From Rhodoligotrophos appendicifer (GTDB lineage: Bacteria; Pseudomonadota; Alphaproteobacteria; Rhizobiales; Im1), in NCBI RefSeq assembly GCF_007474605.1, contig NZ_VHKL01000006.1, positions 124,001 through 188,000 of the forward strand: DNA of 64,000 bases, given 5' to 3'. Both the position numbers and the translations under genes were made by a program. Below the pieces are notes generated by a model, which worked only from the letters and a program-made list of their open reading frames with translations, was not told the DNA's origin and ran no database searches. Positions 42,830 to 52,330 of this stretch are shown here, piece after piece; the stretch's first letter is position 1; the number at the start of each line of letters is the position of its first letter.

Positions 42830-43804
42830 CTAGACCGTCGGGGCTTCGAACTGAGCGGTCCAGCGGCGCAGGATCTCGCAGTCCGCAGGAGATTCATATC
42901 TCAGTTGGCGCAGCGTACAGCGCAATGTCGCACGCGCGTGGCGGCCCTTTACGGATCCGAGATATTCAGGCCCGGCCCCGCTCCATACCAGTTCCTCGAT
43001 TTCGGTTTTGAGCGCGACGAGCGATGGATCTCCATAGGCGCGCAGGATGTCCTGAAAGGCCTCATGCGCTCTCGCATCGAACGGTGTGCCGCCGCCCGTC
43101 AAATCCTTCAAAGGATGTGGTGGGTAGAGATGAGCACACGGAACAAAGCCTTCGGGAACGGGGTCGTTCGCGCTGTGAGTGCGTCCTTGCTTCAGAAGCT
43201 GCGGCAGGACATGGGTATGGGGCCCTTCAGGGCTCCGCTCATGAGTGTCCGGCACGGCTTGCATGACCTCCGCTCGGCCTGCTCGGGTGATGAACACGCG
43301 GGCCGGCGACAAGGCTGGCATATCGCGCATCAGCGTGCTTTCAGCTCCGAAGATTGACCGACCTTGCTCAGCGCGCAGCCTCGCTTGAACGGACGGATCC
43401 GCGGACCGGACACAGACATCGACTGTCGCTGTACCCAGGCCGATATCGAACAAGACGGCGTCCTGATCCTCGGCTCGGATGGCTTGGCGGTCGACGCCGA
43501 GTTCGGTGACGACCTGCCGCCCGTTCATGAGCGCGCGATCCTGCGGCACGCACAGTGCTACGGCGTGGTTCCAGCCGGCTGGGTCCTTGGCAGGCAGCTC
43601 ATAGGCAAAGAGCTTGAGCCCGGCCGTCCGATCGATACGGATCGCTCCCCGGGCTGTGGCCACTGAGTCCCCCTGGGGCCCGATTTCCACCGCCTCCGCT
43701 TCATCGCGGATGAACTCCGCGATCGCACCGAACGTGCCCATGCTCCATCCCGTCCGCGGGTTCGAGAGCATGATCTGAAGAAAATGCGCATCGCTGTCAG
43801 TCAT
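42830..43804 (-). CDS. Conserved protein of unknown function at the end of the cobalamin operon
   Basis: 324-residue protein I do not recognise with certainty; no signal peptide and no membrane helix. Segments include TGWSMGTFGAIAEF near residue 20, GPHTHVLPQLLKQGRTH near 215 and FVPCAHLYPPHPLKD near 240; the last two are His-rich and could bind a ligand or metal. ATG at 43804 after GAGGAGC; a longer frame to 43840 is unlikely. It starts 11 bases after the btuD stop, so it is very probably co-transcribed under the cobalamin riboswitch. Confidence 0.75.
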   Translation of the reverse strand: MTDSDAHFLQIMLSNPRTGWSMGTFGAIAEFIRDEAEAVEIGPQGDSVATARGAIRIDRTAGLKLFAYELPAKDPAGWNHAVALCVPQDRALMNGRQVVTELGVDRQAIRAEDQDAVLFDIGLGTATVDVCVRSADPSVQARLRAEQGRSIFGAESTLMRDMPALSPARVFITRAGRAEVMQAVPDTHERSPEGPHTHVLPQLLKQGRTHSANDPVPEGFVPCAHLYPPHPLKDLTGGGTPFDARAHEAFQDILRAYGDPSLVALKTEIEELVWSGAGPEYLGSVKGRHARATLRCTLRQLRYESPADCEILRRWTAQFEAPTV

Positions 43805-43815
43805 GGGAAGCTCCT

Positions 43816-44598
43816 CTAAGGTCTTGTGCTTCGTCGCCACGGCACGACGAAGCGCTCGTTATGCGCGTGTCCGATGAGCGGAATGACCGAATAAACCTGA
43901 CGCAAACTGGCTTCCGTGAGGACCTCGTCAGGCGGGCCGTCGGCCACCAGCCGCCCTTCTTGCATGAGCAGAATCCTTCTGCAGAAGCGTGCCGCGAGCG
44001 TCAGGTCGTGAAGCACCACGAGGACACCGGCACCGCGTTTGGCCGTGTCCTCCAGAAGCTCCATGACCTGCAGCTGGTGATAGGGATCGAGCCCCGCGGT
44101 CGGCTCGTCGGCCAGCACCACCTCGCCCTCGACGGCAAGGGCGCGCGCCAGCAGCACCCGCATCCGTTCCCCGCCGGACAGGCTGCGCAGCGGACGCGTC
44201 GAAAGCGCCGTGACCTCCGTTATCGCCAGGGCCGAGGTGATTGCTGCTGCGTCCCTCGTGGCATCAAGGGGGCCGAGCAGCCCGCGATGGGGCAGGCGTC
44301 CCAGGGCAACGACTTGGCGTACGCTCAAGGCCCATTCGACAGGTGCCGATTGTGCAAGATAGGCGAGGCGCCGCGACAATTCTTGCCGTCCTTGCACCGA
44401 CCTTGTGCGGCCATCATAGGTCACAGTCCCCTTCTCAGGCGAGCGGAGCCCGGCCAGGACCGAGAGAAGGCTCGATTTTCCAGCCCCATTGGGGCCGATT
44501 AGGCCGATCATTTCCCCCGGTCCCATGGACAGGTTGATCCCGTCCAACACGCGCCTGCCCTTGAGCGTGAGGCTCAAATCATTGGCCTGTAGTCTCAT
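43816..44598 (-). CDS. btuD: Cobalamin/iron-siderophore ABC transporter ATPase, BtuD-like
   Basis: 260-residue ATPase of the FecCD/BtuCD class. Walker A GPNGAGKSS, signature LSGGERMR, Walker B VVLADEP and H-loop VVLHDLTLAARF are present. The ATG at 44598 overlaps the permease stop (ATGA). It energises the BtuC-like permease. B12 is preferred to iron as substrate because the operon is led by a cobalamin riboswitch. Confidence 0.9.
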   Translation of the reverse strand: MRLQANDLSLTLKGRRVLDGINLSMGPGEMIGLIGPNGAGKSSLLSVLAGLRSPEKGTVTYDGRTRSVQGRQELSRRLAYLAQSAPVEWALSVRQVVALGRLPHRGLLGPLDATRDAAAITSALAITEVTALSTRPLRSLSGGERMRVLLARALAVEGEVVLADEPTAGLDPYHQLQVMELLEDTAKRGAGVLVVLHDLTLAARFCRRILLMQEGRLVADGPPDEVLTEASLRQVYSVIPLIGHAHNERFVVPWRRSTRP

Positions 44599-45617
44599 GG
44601 GTGCTCCCCGCGCAGCCGCCAGATGAGCGCAAACAGGAACGGCGCGCCGACGAGGGCCGTCACCACTCCCAGCTTTAGCTCCGGCTGGCTTGGCACCAGT
44701 CGCACAACGATATCGGCCAGGCTCGTCAGGATCGCCCCGGCCAGACCGCTCGCCAGCAACAGTCGCCGCGACTCGTGGCCGACCCAGGGCCGCATGAGAT
44801 GCGGCACGACCAGCCCGATGAAGCCGATTGCTCCGCTGACCGCCACGGCGCTCCCGACGCAGAGTGCCGTGCCGCCGACCACCGCGGCCCGCAGCCAGGG
44901 CAGATGAAAGCCGAGACTTGTCGCTGTGTCCTCGCCGAGGCTGAGCGCATCGAGCCCCCTGCCGGTCCAGAACAGCAGCGCCCATCCCACCAGCATGAAC
45001 GGCAAGGCGAGCGCGACATGCTCGAGGCTCCGGTCGGCGAGCGAGCCCATCAGCCAGAACATGATTTCCATGGCCGCATAAGGGCTGGGGGACAGATTGA
45101 GCGCCAGAGCGATCAACGCGCCCCCAAGGCTGTTGATGGCAATGCCCGCCAGGATGAGTGTCGTGGTGCCCGCTCCCCGTCCTGCGAGCGCAAACAGCAT
45201 GGCGCCTGCAGCGAGTGCCGTGAGGATCCCGCCCACGGGAACCATCAGCGACAGATTGGCGGCAAAGCCGAAATAGAAGATGATCACGGCACCGAGAGCG
45301 GCTGCTCCCGAAACCCCGATGATGCCCGGCTCCGCGAGAGGATTGCGCAGGAATCCCTGCATTACGGCACCCGCGAGGCCAAGCGTGAAGCCGACCAGGA
45401 GACCCAGCACTGCGCGTGGCAGCCGCAGTTCCACAAGCACGATGGCAGTGAGGCTGTTTCGATTGGCACTCCAATCCTCCACAGCTTGAGCCACGTCCAA
45501 CGGGGCATAACCGACTTCGAGCGACAGGCAGAACACGGCGAATGCGCCCAGTGCGAGCCCACCGATCACCAGCGCATAAGGCAGCTCCCGGCGCCGTTGC
45601 GTCATGGCCGCCATCAT
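44595..45617 (-). CDS. btuC: ABC permease, BtuC/FecCD family
   Basis: 340-residue permease with about ten membrane helices. FecCD signatures ELRLPRAVLGLLVGFTLGLAG near residue 62, NPLAEPGIIGVSGAAALGA near 90 and the closing VPHLMRPWVGHESRRL and ALVGAPFLFALI are clear. ATG at 45617 overlaps the btuF stop (ATGA). It forms the inner-membrane channel for cobalamin together with BtuD. Confidence 0.92.
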   Translation of the reverse strand: MMAAMTQRRRELPYALVIGGLALGAFAVFCLSLEVGYAPLDVAQAVEDWSANRNSLTAIVLVELRLPRAVLGLLVGFTLGLAGAVMQGFLRNPLAEPGIIGVSGAAALGAVIIFYFGFAANLSLMVPVGGILTALAAGAMLFALAGRGAGTTTLILAGIAINSLGGALIALALNLSPSPYAAMEIMFWLMGSLADRSLEHVALALPFMLVGWALLFWTGRGLDALSLGEDTATSLGFHLPWLRAAVVGGTALCVGSAVAVSGAIGFIGLVVPHLMRPWVGHESRRLLLASGLAGAILTSLADIVVRLVPSQPELKLGVVTALVGAPFLFALIWRLRGEHP

Positions 45618-46453
45618 CGCCGGCGGTCTGACTGAACCTGCCGGGCGGCAGTGGCCAGCAGGGTCACCGCCTCTACCATTTCCGGTCCTGCGCAAGTCCA
45701 CAGCCTTGTGGGTATGTTCACGACCCGCAACGTGGGTGCAGCCTTCAGAACCGGATGACGCAGGATCTCCAATGCAAGGGCCGGGTCGTGAGCCTCTGCA
45801 TTCATGATCAAAATATCCGGTTGCATGGAAACGATTTTTTCGAGCGGCACGGCGCCGTACTGCTCGAGATTGTGTTCGGCGGCCAGATTTCGTAGCCCGG
45901 CCCTCGCCAGCAGCGCATCGATGAGCGAGCCCTTGCCGGCTGCAAATCCATTGGGCTGATAGACGATGGCGGTAGGCCCGCTCTCCGCGGGGGGTTTGAG
46001 GGCATTGAGGCGATCAGTCATTTGGGCGATCACCTGCTCCGCTCGCGCGCCCTGCCCCAAAACATGACCAAGCCTTCGGATCTGAGCTTCCGTTTCGGCA
46101 AAACTGCTTGGTACGTCGAGCTCCATCACAGCGATACCGCTCCGGTGAAGCTGGGCAACAGTCGTGCGGGTCGTATATCTCCCCGCGACCACGAGATCGG
46201 GCCTGAGGGCGATGACCTCTTCTGCCAGCCCCCGATTGGCAGGAAAGAGCGCCGCCGGCGCCGCCAGATTGGCACTGGCCGGATCCTGAGCCAGGCTGGT
46301 CACGGAGACGATCTGCCGGGGGTCCGCGATCCGCAGCACCAGTTCGTCAGCACACATGTTCATTGAGACGACCCGTTGCGGAGCCGCAGCGGCGCTCGAT
46401 GCAAGGCAGATAAGAGCAAGCCCCGCCAACAGCTTTTGAATTGATGTTCCCAT
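45614..46453 (-). CDS. btuF: Cobalamin-type ABC transporter substrate-binding protein, BtuF-like
   Basis: 279-residue periplasmic binding protein of the helical-backbone class. A signal peptide (IQKLLAGLALICLASSAAA) ends near AAAPQ; the mature start is RVVSMNMCADEL, and RPDLVVAGRYT follows. The ATG at 46453 shares its A with the btuB stop (TGATG). Sequence type overlaps with heme/siderophore binding proteins, but the riboswitch argues for cobalamin or another corrinoid. Confidence 0.88.
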   Translation of the reverse strand: MGTSIQKLLAGLALICLASSAAAAPQRVVSMNMCADELVLRIADPRQIVSVTSLAQDPASANLAAPAALFPANRGLAEEVIALRPDLVVAGRYTTRTTVAQLHRSGIAVMELDVPSSFAETEAQIRRLGHVLGQGARAEQVIAQMTDRLNALKPPAESGPTAIVYQPNGFAAGKGSLIDALLARAGLRNLAAEHNLEQYGAVPLEKIVSMQPDILIMNAEAHDPALALEILRHPVLKAAPTLRVVNIPTRLWTCAGPEMVEAVTLLATAARQVQSDRRR

Positions 46454-48468
46454 CAGAAGGTAAGCCTGACGCCGGCATATCCGCCAAAACCCAACGTGCC
46501 GTAACCCCAAACCTCATAGTATTTCTGGTCGAGAATATTCTCGAGACGGCCATAGAACTGCAGATTGTCGTTGATTTTGTAGGAACCCGCGATATTTACT
46601 AATGTATAATCCTTGAGATTTATGGTGTAACGCTCGCTGTAGTCAGCGTTATAGACCCAATCCTTCTGTTCACCATTGTAGTCAACGCCAATATTAAGCT
46701 GCGCCTTGTTGTCCAGGAACACATAATTGACGTCGAGACTGGCGATGTTTTTTGGCCGCCGCACCAATGTGTCGCCATTGGCATCCTCACCATCCGTATA
46801 GGTGTAAGACGCCCGCACCGTGAGGTTTGCCATCGGCGTGACACTGACTCCGAGCTCGACGCCATCAATCTTCGACGTGCCCGGCAGATTGATGGAGGTC
46901 TGGCCGGATCCCGTAATCAGGTCAGTGATCCGCTGGTTGAAATAGGTGAAGTCGAGTGTCCCCCAGCCGAACAGAGGCTGATCGAAGCCGGCATCCCATC
47001 CCTCGGCGGCCTCCGGCTTCAGGTCCGGATTACCGCGGTAATTGTTGGTGAACCCGTAGAGTTCGAACAGGGTCGGATTCTTGACGCCCGTTCCATACGA
47101 GCCTCGGAGCTTCGTGCCTGATGGTGCGATGACATAGGCTGCCGTCGCTCGATACGTCGTCGCATCCTTGAAGACGTCATTGTCGTCATGCCGGACACTG
47201 CCGGTAATCGACAGATCCTTGAAGAAACGCGCTTGATACTGTCCCACGAAGCCGGTTGTACCGATCGTCTCGTCGAAACTCGACCAGATGCTTTTGGAGA
47301 TCGCTCTGTCCTCGTCACGCTCGACGGCAAACGTCAGCGTATGGCTCGCATCCAGGAGTGAAGGCGTGGTGAAGAAGAGGTTGGACTGGTAATCGAGCCG
47401 GCTGCGCTCGCCGTCATAGCTGCTGGTCACCATCCGCGGATCAAGATCGCGATAGGCCCGGTTCTGATCCGTATAGGCGAACCCGGCGATCTGTTCCCAA
47501 TGACCGTCGAGGAGTACAAGTCGCGCCTGGGCGCGCGTGAAGAATTGCTCGCCCTTCACGTCCTGGAGCGAATCGACCGGTCCCGTATGGCCGTATTTTG
47601 GATAGAACATCTCCGAATCGAGATCGGTCCTGTTGGCCGTATAGCGGACCACGGCGGAGAGATCCAAAGTGTCGGTTAAACTGTAGCCGCCCTTGGCGAA
47701 GACAGTAGCGTTGCTGTAGCTGTCCTTCTCCGTGTTGCCGAGCCGAGTGCTCGCCGCGGAAATGCCCTCGGTCTGAAATCCTGATGCACTGGCGATGAAC
47801 CTGTATCGGTCGGTGCCGCCGCTCACCGAGGCGTTGCCGTCGATGGTGCCGAACGCGCCGCCTTCGACCCGCGCCGCTGTCCGCACCTGACCCTCGCCAC
47901 GCCGGATGATGATGTTGATGACGCCGCCCACGGCGTCCGAGCCATAAAGCGCACTTTGCGGCCCGCGCAGCACTTCGATGCGCTCGATGTCGTCGGCGAG
48001 CAGCTGCGCGAAGTCGAATTCGGATCCGGCTGCGGGGTCGTTCACCTCGACACCGTCGATGAAGACCTTGGTCTGGTTGCCCTCCGAGCCTCTGATCCGC
48101 ACCTGGGTGAACTGCCCCACCGGCCCGGTCCGATTGACGGCGACCCCTGGGACTTGCCGCAATGCTTCGGACACGAATTTGATCTGCTGCTCGCGAATCT
48201 CCTCACCGGTGATGATGGTGACGGCGCTCCCGACCTGTGAAAGGGGCGTCTCCACGAGATTGGCTGTCACCGAGATCTCGGGCAGGTCGACATTGCCTCC
48301 AGAGGTGAGATCGGCATCCTGCGCCTTGGCGCTGGCGATCCCGGCGAGCAACGCGGTGAGCACCACGCACACGGAGGTCCGGATGGGGACGACAGTGTTG
48401 GGTATGGGGCAGGAAGGAGTTGAAAGGCACTCCGGTGCGGAGTCCTTGCGGACGATGAGCAGGAACAT
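46453..48468 (-). CDS. btuB: TonB-dependent cobalamin receptor, BtuB-like
   Basis: 671-residue outer-membrane receptor with signal peptide (CVVLTALLAGIASAKA). A TonB-box-like EISVTA near residue 65 is followed by a plug domain (VTIITGEEIREQQ, SEALRQVPGVAVN, IRGSEGNQTKVFIDGVEVND, IEVLRGPQSALYGSDAVGGVINI). The barrel ends YAGVRLTF with terminal Phe. It imports cobalamin with TonB energy. The N-region before the signal core is unusually long (about 30 residues); a later start is possible. The cobalamin riboswitch lies upstream at 48592-48771. Confidence 0.93.
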   Translation of the reverse strand: MFLLIVRKDSAPECLSTPSCPIPNTVVPIRTSVCVVLTALLAGIASAKAQDADLTSGGNVDLPEISVTANLVETPLSQVGSAVTIITGEEIREQQIKFVSEALRQVPGVAVNRTGPVGQFTQVRIRGSEGNQTKVFIDGVEVNDPAAGSEFDFAQLLADDIERIEVLRGPQSALYGSDAVGGVINIIIRRGEGQVRTAARVEGGAFGTIDGNASVSGGTDRYRFIASASGFQTEGISAASTRLGNTEKDSYSNATVFAKGGYSLTDTLDLSAVVRYTANRTDLDSEMFYPKYGHTGPVDSLQDVKGEQFFTRAQARLVLLDGHWEQIAGFAYTDQNRAYRDLDPRMVTSSYDGERSRLDYQSNLFFTTPSLLDASHTLTFAVERDEDRAISKSIWSSFDETIGTTGFVGQYQARFFKDLSITGSVRHDDNDVFKDATTYRATAAYVIAPSGTKLRGSYGTGVKNPTLFELYGFTNNYRGNPDLKPEAAEGWDAGFDQPLFGWGTLDFTYFNQRITDLITGSGQTSINLPGTSKIDGVELGVSVTPMANLTVRASYTYTDGEDANGDTLVRRPKNIASLDVNYVFLDNKAQLNIGVDYNGEQKDWVYNADYSERYTINLKDYTLVNIAGSYKINDNLQFYGRLENILDQKYYEVWGYGTLGFGGYAGVRLTF

Positions 48469-48591
48469 GAAACCTCGAGCGGCACGCGGCCTTGTGGCAC
48501 GTCACCGCGATCGAGATATCGCCGCTTCCGGATGGAGAACGGCAGACCTACCCACCGAGACACCCCGCCCGATGTGATCGCGTGTGACCAC

Positions 48592-48771
48592 GGTTGACGG
48601 CAGGTCTCCTGACTTGCGGGTCGTTGTCGTTCCGTCGCCTTCCCAGAGCTTTTGGCTCCAGTGGCCTATGACGGACAACTCGCCGCTTACAGTTGCGGGG
48701 GCAGTCCCGGCGTTGGGGCAAGCCCCGCACCGTGTTCCCTATTGAGCCTCAAAGAGGCACCGTCACAGGCG
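48592..48771 (-). ncRNA. Cobalamin (AdoCbl-class) riboswitch
   Basis: Read on the minus strand, the 5'-3' order of conserved blocks fits the cobalamin aptamer. These are GGTGCCTC, the core CCGCAACTGTAAGCGG (48698-48683), the B12-box GGCCACTG (48666-48659), GGGAAGGC (48645-48638 region), and the closing GACCCGCAAGTCAGGAGACC (near 48623-48603). The btuB start lies about 125 bases downstream, leaving room for an expression platform. It would turn off btuBFCD and the fifth gene when cobalamin is plentiful. Confidence 0.92.
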
Positions 48772-48802
48772 ACAATGTTCGGCCGCTCTCGCTGAGTCAA
48801 TC

Positions 48803-49756
48803 CTAGATCTTCATGAGGTTGAACAAGGCGCGGCTGACCTGGGTGTCGGGTCTGTCGAGCTGCCTGGGTTCGGTGAAGTGGTTGGCGGTAAAGACTTCCG
48901 TTCGGCTCTCCAGCCGCCCCATGCCCTCAAGCGCACTCGCAAACGTCATCGATTGCCGGCGAAATTCGGGGCTCTCCGAGACGGCCCATGTCACCGCAAC
49001 GGGACAGGCGATTCGATCGAGATGACGCATGGCACTTGCGGCCGCCTGCTCGGCCGGGGTGATGTTGACATATCGGCCGCGCGACGACAGCATAGCGGGA
49101 TAGAGATCATACATCCCGCTCATCACCAGAGCGCCTTTGACCGTATCCGCAGGCAGCCCGCGCTTTTCCCAGTCAGTGATCAGCACGCAGCTGGTGAGAT
49201 GCGCACCCGATGAGTGGCCCGCAATATAGATACGATCAGGGTCGCCGCCGAAGCTCCCGGCATTGCGAGCGGTCCAGGCGACCGCTTCCCGGCACTGTTC
49301 GATCATTACCGGCAACCGGACGTCTTTCACCGTGTTGAAGTCCGGCGCCAAAAAGGCCGCCCCGCGTCCGACCACGGTGGGGGCGGGAAAGGACGCATCG
49401 AGCCGCGAGTTGAACAGCCACGCGCCCCCGTGGAAATAGACGAGTATCGGCGCGCCCTTCGCGGTGGCGGGTGTGAAGATGTCGATCAACTCGATCTCGG
49501 CGGGACCATAATGCTCGGTGCGCGGCGGCATCCGCGAGCGCACCTCCGCACTGACCCGTCGGTCGTCAAGCTGCAGCTCGTTGAGCGTCGGCGCCCAATA
49601 AGACTGGTCATAGGCCTCATCCAGCTGTGTCTGGTCGTAATCCAGGAAGACGGTGGACCGCTGAGCGAATGCCGACGGAGCCCCGCCGAAGCTTACCGCT
49701 CCACTCAACGCGGCAACGCCGGAGAGAAATTGCCGGCGATGCATCACCACCGTCAT
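48803..49756 (-). CDS. Alpha/beta hydrolase, kynurenine-formamidase/esterase-like (TAT signal)
   Basis: 317-residue hydrolase with a TAT-like signal (HRRQFLSGVAALSGAV, cleavage near AFAQ). The oxyanion HGGAW is near residue 110 and the nucleophile Ser lies in GHSSGAH near residue 181; C-terminal SESPEFRRQ and the His in TANHFTE fit the triad. Family members hydrolyse esters or N-formylkynurenine; periplasmic export makes an esterase role likelier. It starts at the GlcG-like stop (ATGA overlap) and is probably co-transcribed. Confidence 0.87.
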   Translation of the reverse strand: MTVVMHRRQFLSGVAALSGAVSFGGAPSAFAQRSTVFLDYDQTQLDEAYDQSYWAPTLNELQLDDRRVSAEVRSRMPPRTEHYGPAEIELIDIFTPATAKGAPILVYFHGGAWLFNSRLDASFPAPTVVGRGAAFLAPDFNTVKDVRLPVMIEQCREAVAWTARNAGSFGGDPDRIYIAGHSSGAHLTSCVLITDWEKRGLPADTVKGALVMSGMYDLYPAMLSSRGRYVNITPAEQAAASAMRHLDRIACPVAVTWAVSESPEFRRQSMTFASALEGMGRLESRTEVFTANHFTEPRQLDRPDTQVSRALFNLMKI

Positions 49757-50271
49757 TTCAACAGCTCCGCGGCTTTGTCGAGGCCAGCCTGCGCGCAGGC
49801 TTCATCCTTCTCCCCGCCCGGCGAGCCGGAGACGGCAACGCCGCCGATCGTATCGCCATCGACGAGGATGGGCAGCCCGCCTTGTGCCGGCATGATGTGC
49901 TCGAGCAACACCAGCTTGTCGCCGGGATCTGCCCGCACCCGCTTCTCCACGCTGCCGGAGGCTTGCCGGTAGGTGACCGAGGTAAAGGCTCGACGGTAGC
50001 TGTTTTCCATGGAATGCGGCGGCGAGCCGTCCCCACGCAGATGCACGAGAAGCTGAGCCTCTCGCCCGACGACCGCCACCGACACCTTGTAGCCTTGTGA
50101 TTTGCAGTGTTCGCTCGCAGCGGTCGCGATGGCCAGCGCTGCCGACAGCGACAGATCCCGATGGGTGATCAGCTGCGCGCCTGCCGGTGCGGACATCGTG
50201 ACAAGGCACCCCGTTGCAAGGCACCACATACCAATCCCGAGGGCTGCATGAAGGCGGCGGTTGTAAACCAT
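49753..50271 (-). CDS. GlcG/HbpS family heme-binding-like protein
   Basis: 172-residue exported protein with the DUF336/GlcG-HbpS fold. Signal ends near APAGA; family motifs VSVAVVGREAQLLVHLRGDGS, SYRRAFTSVTYR, and QGGLPILVDGDTIGGVAVSGSPGG are present. Members bind heme or act as sensors; function is weakly known. ATG at 50271 after GGGAGAA. Its partner is the secreted alpha/beta hydrolase downstream, an unusual pairing. Confidence 0.87.
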   Translation of the reverse strand: MVYNRRLHAALGIGMWCLATGCLVTMSAPAGAQLITHRDLSLSAALAIATAASEHCKSQGYKVSVAVVGREAQLLVHLRGDGSPPHSMENSYRRAFTSVTYRQASGSVEKRVRADPGDKLVLLEHIMPAQGGLPILVDGDTIGGVAVSGSPGGEKDEACAQAGLDKAAELLK

Positions 50272-50367
50272 GAAAATATTCTCCCTGCGGCAGCTATACT
50301 GCAACCCATGCTAGTTGTTCAGACGGTTTCGAATATTCCTTAAGAAATTGCCCGAAGGAGCCGAGTC

Positions 50368-51321
50368 ATGCGTCTGTTCGCCTTGCTGGCACTCTGTGCC
50401 GCCTGCTTGGTCCTCTCGGCACCGGCTCGCAGCGAGAACTATGAAGACTGGATCACCGGCCTCCCTCGCCGCGACCTCCATGTTCAATCATGGCCGGAGC
50501 AGAAGAAGGTTGCTGTCAGCTTCGTGCTCTATGTGGAAGTCTGGGGCCATGATCAAGGGCCGAACTTCCGCTCGGATATGGGGGGCCGCAAACCCGACAT
50601 TGTAGATGAGGCCTTCCGCCAATACGCCATCAATTGGGGTTTGCCTCGGACGGCTCGACTGTTCCAGGACATGGGCGTTCCTCTGAGCCTGGCGCTCAAC
50701 GCCCAGTTTCCCCTGCAACAGCCGGGCGTTTGGAAGAAACTGCGCTCCGCCGTGCCCCACGCGCCGATCGTCGCCCACGGCATGAACAACTCGACCGACT
50801 TGCTCCCTTTGTCACAGGGTCCGGAGGCCCAGCGCGCCTATATCAGACAGACCCTCGACCTCATCGAGATGGAGACAGGCATCCGCAGCATCGGCTGGTC
50901 CAGTCCGAGCGTCTATCCCAATGCGGAGACTTTCGCCGCAACCGCAGCCGAAGGGATCCGCTATTCGCTCGATGGAATGGACTCCGATATTCTCTCGACG
51001 CTGGAAACGAAGCCCACGTCTCTCTTGCTGATCCCCTACCCGCCCACCGTGGTGGATATGGGCCAGTATCTCTCCCGTTTTAAGGAGGCCGCCGATCTGG
51101 AGCGCTTGTGGATCGATTATGTCGGCGAATTGGTCCGCGAGGCCAAGGCCGATCCCACCCGCGAGGCGACCGTCGTAGCGATCGGCATCCATCCTTTCGT
51201 GGTGGGCACCCCGGCAGGTGCAGCGGCCCTGCGCCGTGTCCTGCAGGCCTTCCAGAAGGAGGATCTGGTTTGGCTCACCGATGTGGAAGCCATCCTGCGG
51301 GCATCCCCGTCCCAGCCATGA
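50368..51321 (+). CDS. Secreted polysaccharide deacetylase-family protein (NodB-like)
   Basis: 317-residue protein with signal peptide MRLFALLALCAACLVLSAPA. The NodB/PuuE-like segment VAVSFVLYVEVWGHDQGP and RLFQDMGVPLSLALNAQFP follows, with HGMNNS near residue 137. The usual catalytic Asp-Asp motif after the first strand is replaced by YVEVWG, as in allantoinase-like/PuuE relatives. It could be an amidohydrolase rather than a sugar deacetylase. It is divergent from the GlcG-like gene, about 96 bases apart. Confidence 0.82.
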   Translation: MRLFALLALCAACLVLSAPARSENYEDWITGLPRRDLHVQSWPEQKKVAVSFVLYVEVWGHDQGPNFRSDMGGRKPDIVDEAFRQYAINWGLPRTARLFQDMGVPLSLALNAQFPLQQPGVWKKLRSAVPHAPIVAHGMNNSTDLLPLSQGPEAQRAYIRQTLDLIEMETGIRSIGWSSPSVYPNAETFAATAAEGIRYSLDGMDSDILSTLETKPTSLLLIPYPPTVVDMGQYLSRFKEAADLERLWIDYVGELVREAKADPTREATVVAIGIHPFVVGTPAGAAALRRVLQAFQKEDLVWLTDVEAILRASPSQP

Positions 51322-51503
51322 TCGTGCGGACTGGCAAAGGTGATCCCTGACCCAATCGTTCGCCGCCTGGAGCTGACGGGCGCATAAGCCAAAATTAAGC
51401 TCAGGTCGAAACACCCCTTTGTACAATCGACTGTTGTGATATCGGCATGCCGGCGCTGCTTTGGCAGCGTCGGATCAAGGGCTGGCAGGGGGCAAGCAAC
51501 GAC

Positions 51504-52247
51504 ATGGTCAATATCCACATTCATCATTTTACCGCCAGCGGTGCAGTCGTCGATGCCGAAGCGATGGAAGTGTTTCAGGCGCAATGGACGATCTATCAGA
51601 AGCTTGTCGATAGCGACGTCCTCAGTCACCGCGCTGTCGGCCGCATTTTGCACGATCATTTGGTCGAGCGATTTTCGGCGCCCTTCTCCTTTCTCGATAT
51701 CGCCTGTGGCGACGCGAGCCTCACGAAGGCGGCGCTGTCCGGCACCCGGGTCAGCCACTATCACGGCATCGACCTCGCGGCACCGGCGATCGATCTTGCA
51801 GCGGCCAATCTTGCAAACGAGCCCTATGAGGTCGATCTCGACCATCGGGACTTCGTCGAAGCCATGGCCGATCGCCCCGCCCATGCCGATGCTGCGTGGT
51901 GCGGTCTTTCACTTCATCACTTGGTGACCGAGCAAAAGCTCGACCTCCTGCGCGAGATCCGCACTGCGATCGGCGACGGAGGTCTGTTCATGATCTATGA
52001 ACCCACTCTCGCCTCGGGCGAGACGCGCGAGGACTATCTGGCCCGGACGTATCAGATCATCAATCGCAGATGGGATGGATTGTCGTCCTCTGAACTCCAG
52101 CAGATCTGGCAGCATATTCAATCGAACGACCTGCCGGAATCACCCGAATCTTGGCTTCGCCTGGGTCGAGAGGCGGGGTTCTCGAACGCGTCCGAACTGT
52201 TTACCGATCCAACCGATCTCTACCGGATGTTCCGCTACGAGGCGTGA
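51504..52247 (+). CDS. Class I SAM-dependent methyltransferase
   Basis: 247-residue Rossmann methyltransferase with motif I FLDIACGDASLTKAAL near residue 63, an acidic post-I strand (GIDLAAPAI), and post-II AWCGLSLHHL near 133. Substrate unknown. The ATG at 51504 fits the family; a longer frame to 51447 exists, and the ribosome site AGGGGG is 12 bases away. It is convergent with the thiolase-like gene and stands alone. Confidence 0.82.
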   Translation: MVNIHIHHFTASGAVVDAEAMEVFQAQWTIYQKLVDSDVLSHRAVGRILHDHLVERFSAPFSFLDIACGDASLTKAALSGTRVSHYHGIDLAAPAIDLAAANLANEPYEVDLDHRDFVEAMADRPAHADAAWCGLSLHHLVTEQKLDLLREIRTAIGDGGLFMIYEPTLASGETREDYLARTYQIINRRWDGLSSSELQQIWQHIQSNDLPESPESWLRLGREAGFSNASELFTDPTDLYRMFRYEA

Positions 52248-52330
52248 CGCGCTCTCCGCGACCGGACTTCTCTGCCGCTGCCGAATGGCTCTAAGGCAAG
52301 GAATTATCCGGCGTTTTATCGGGGGGACTG

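Noticed and set aside
42830-48468. Iron-siderophore or heme uptake system
   Set aside because: The receptor, binding protein and FecCD-type transporter could fit, but the clear cobalamin riboswitch at 48592-48771 favours B12 uptake.
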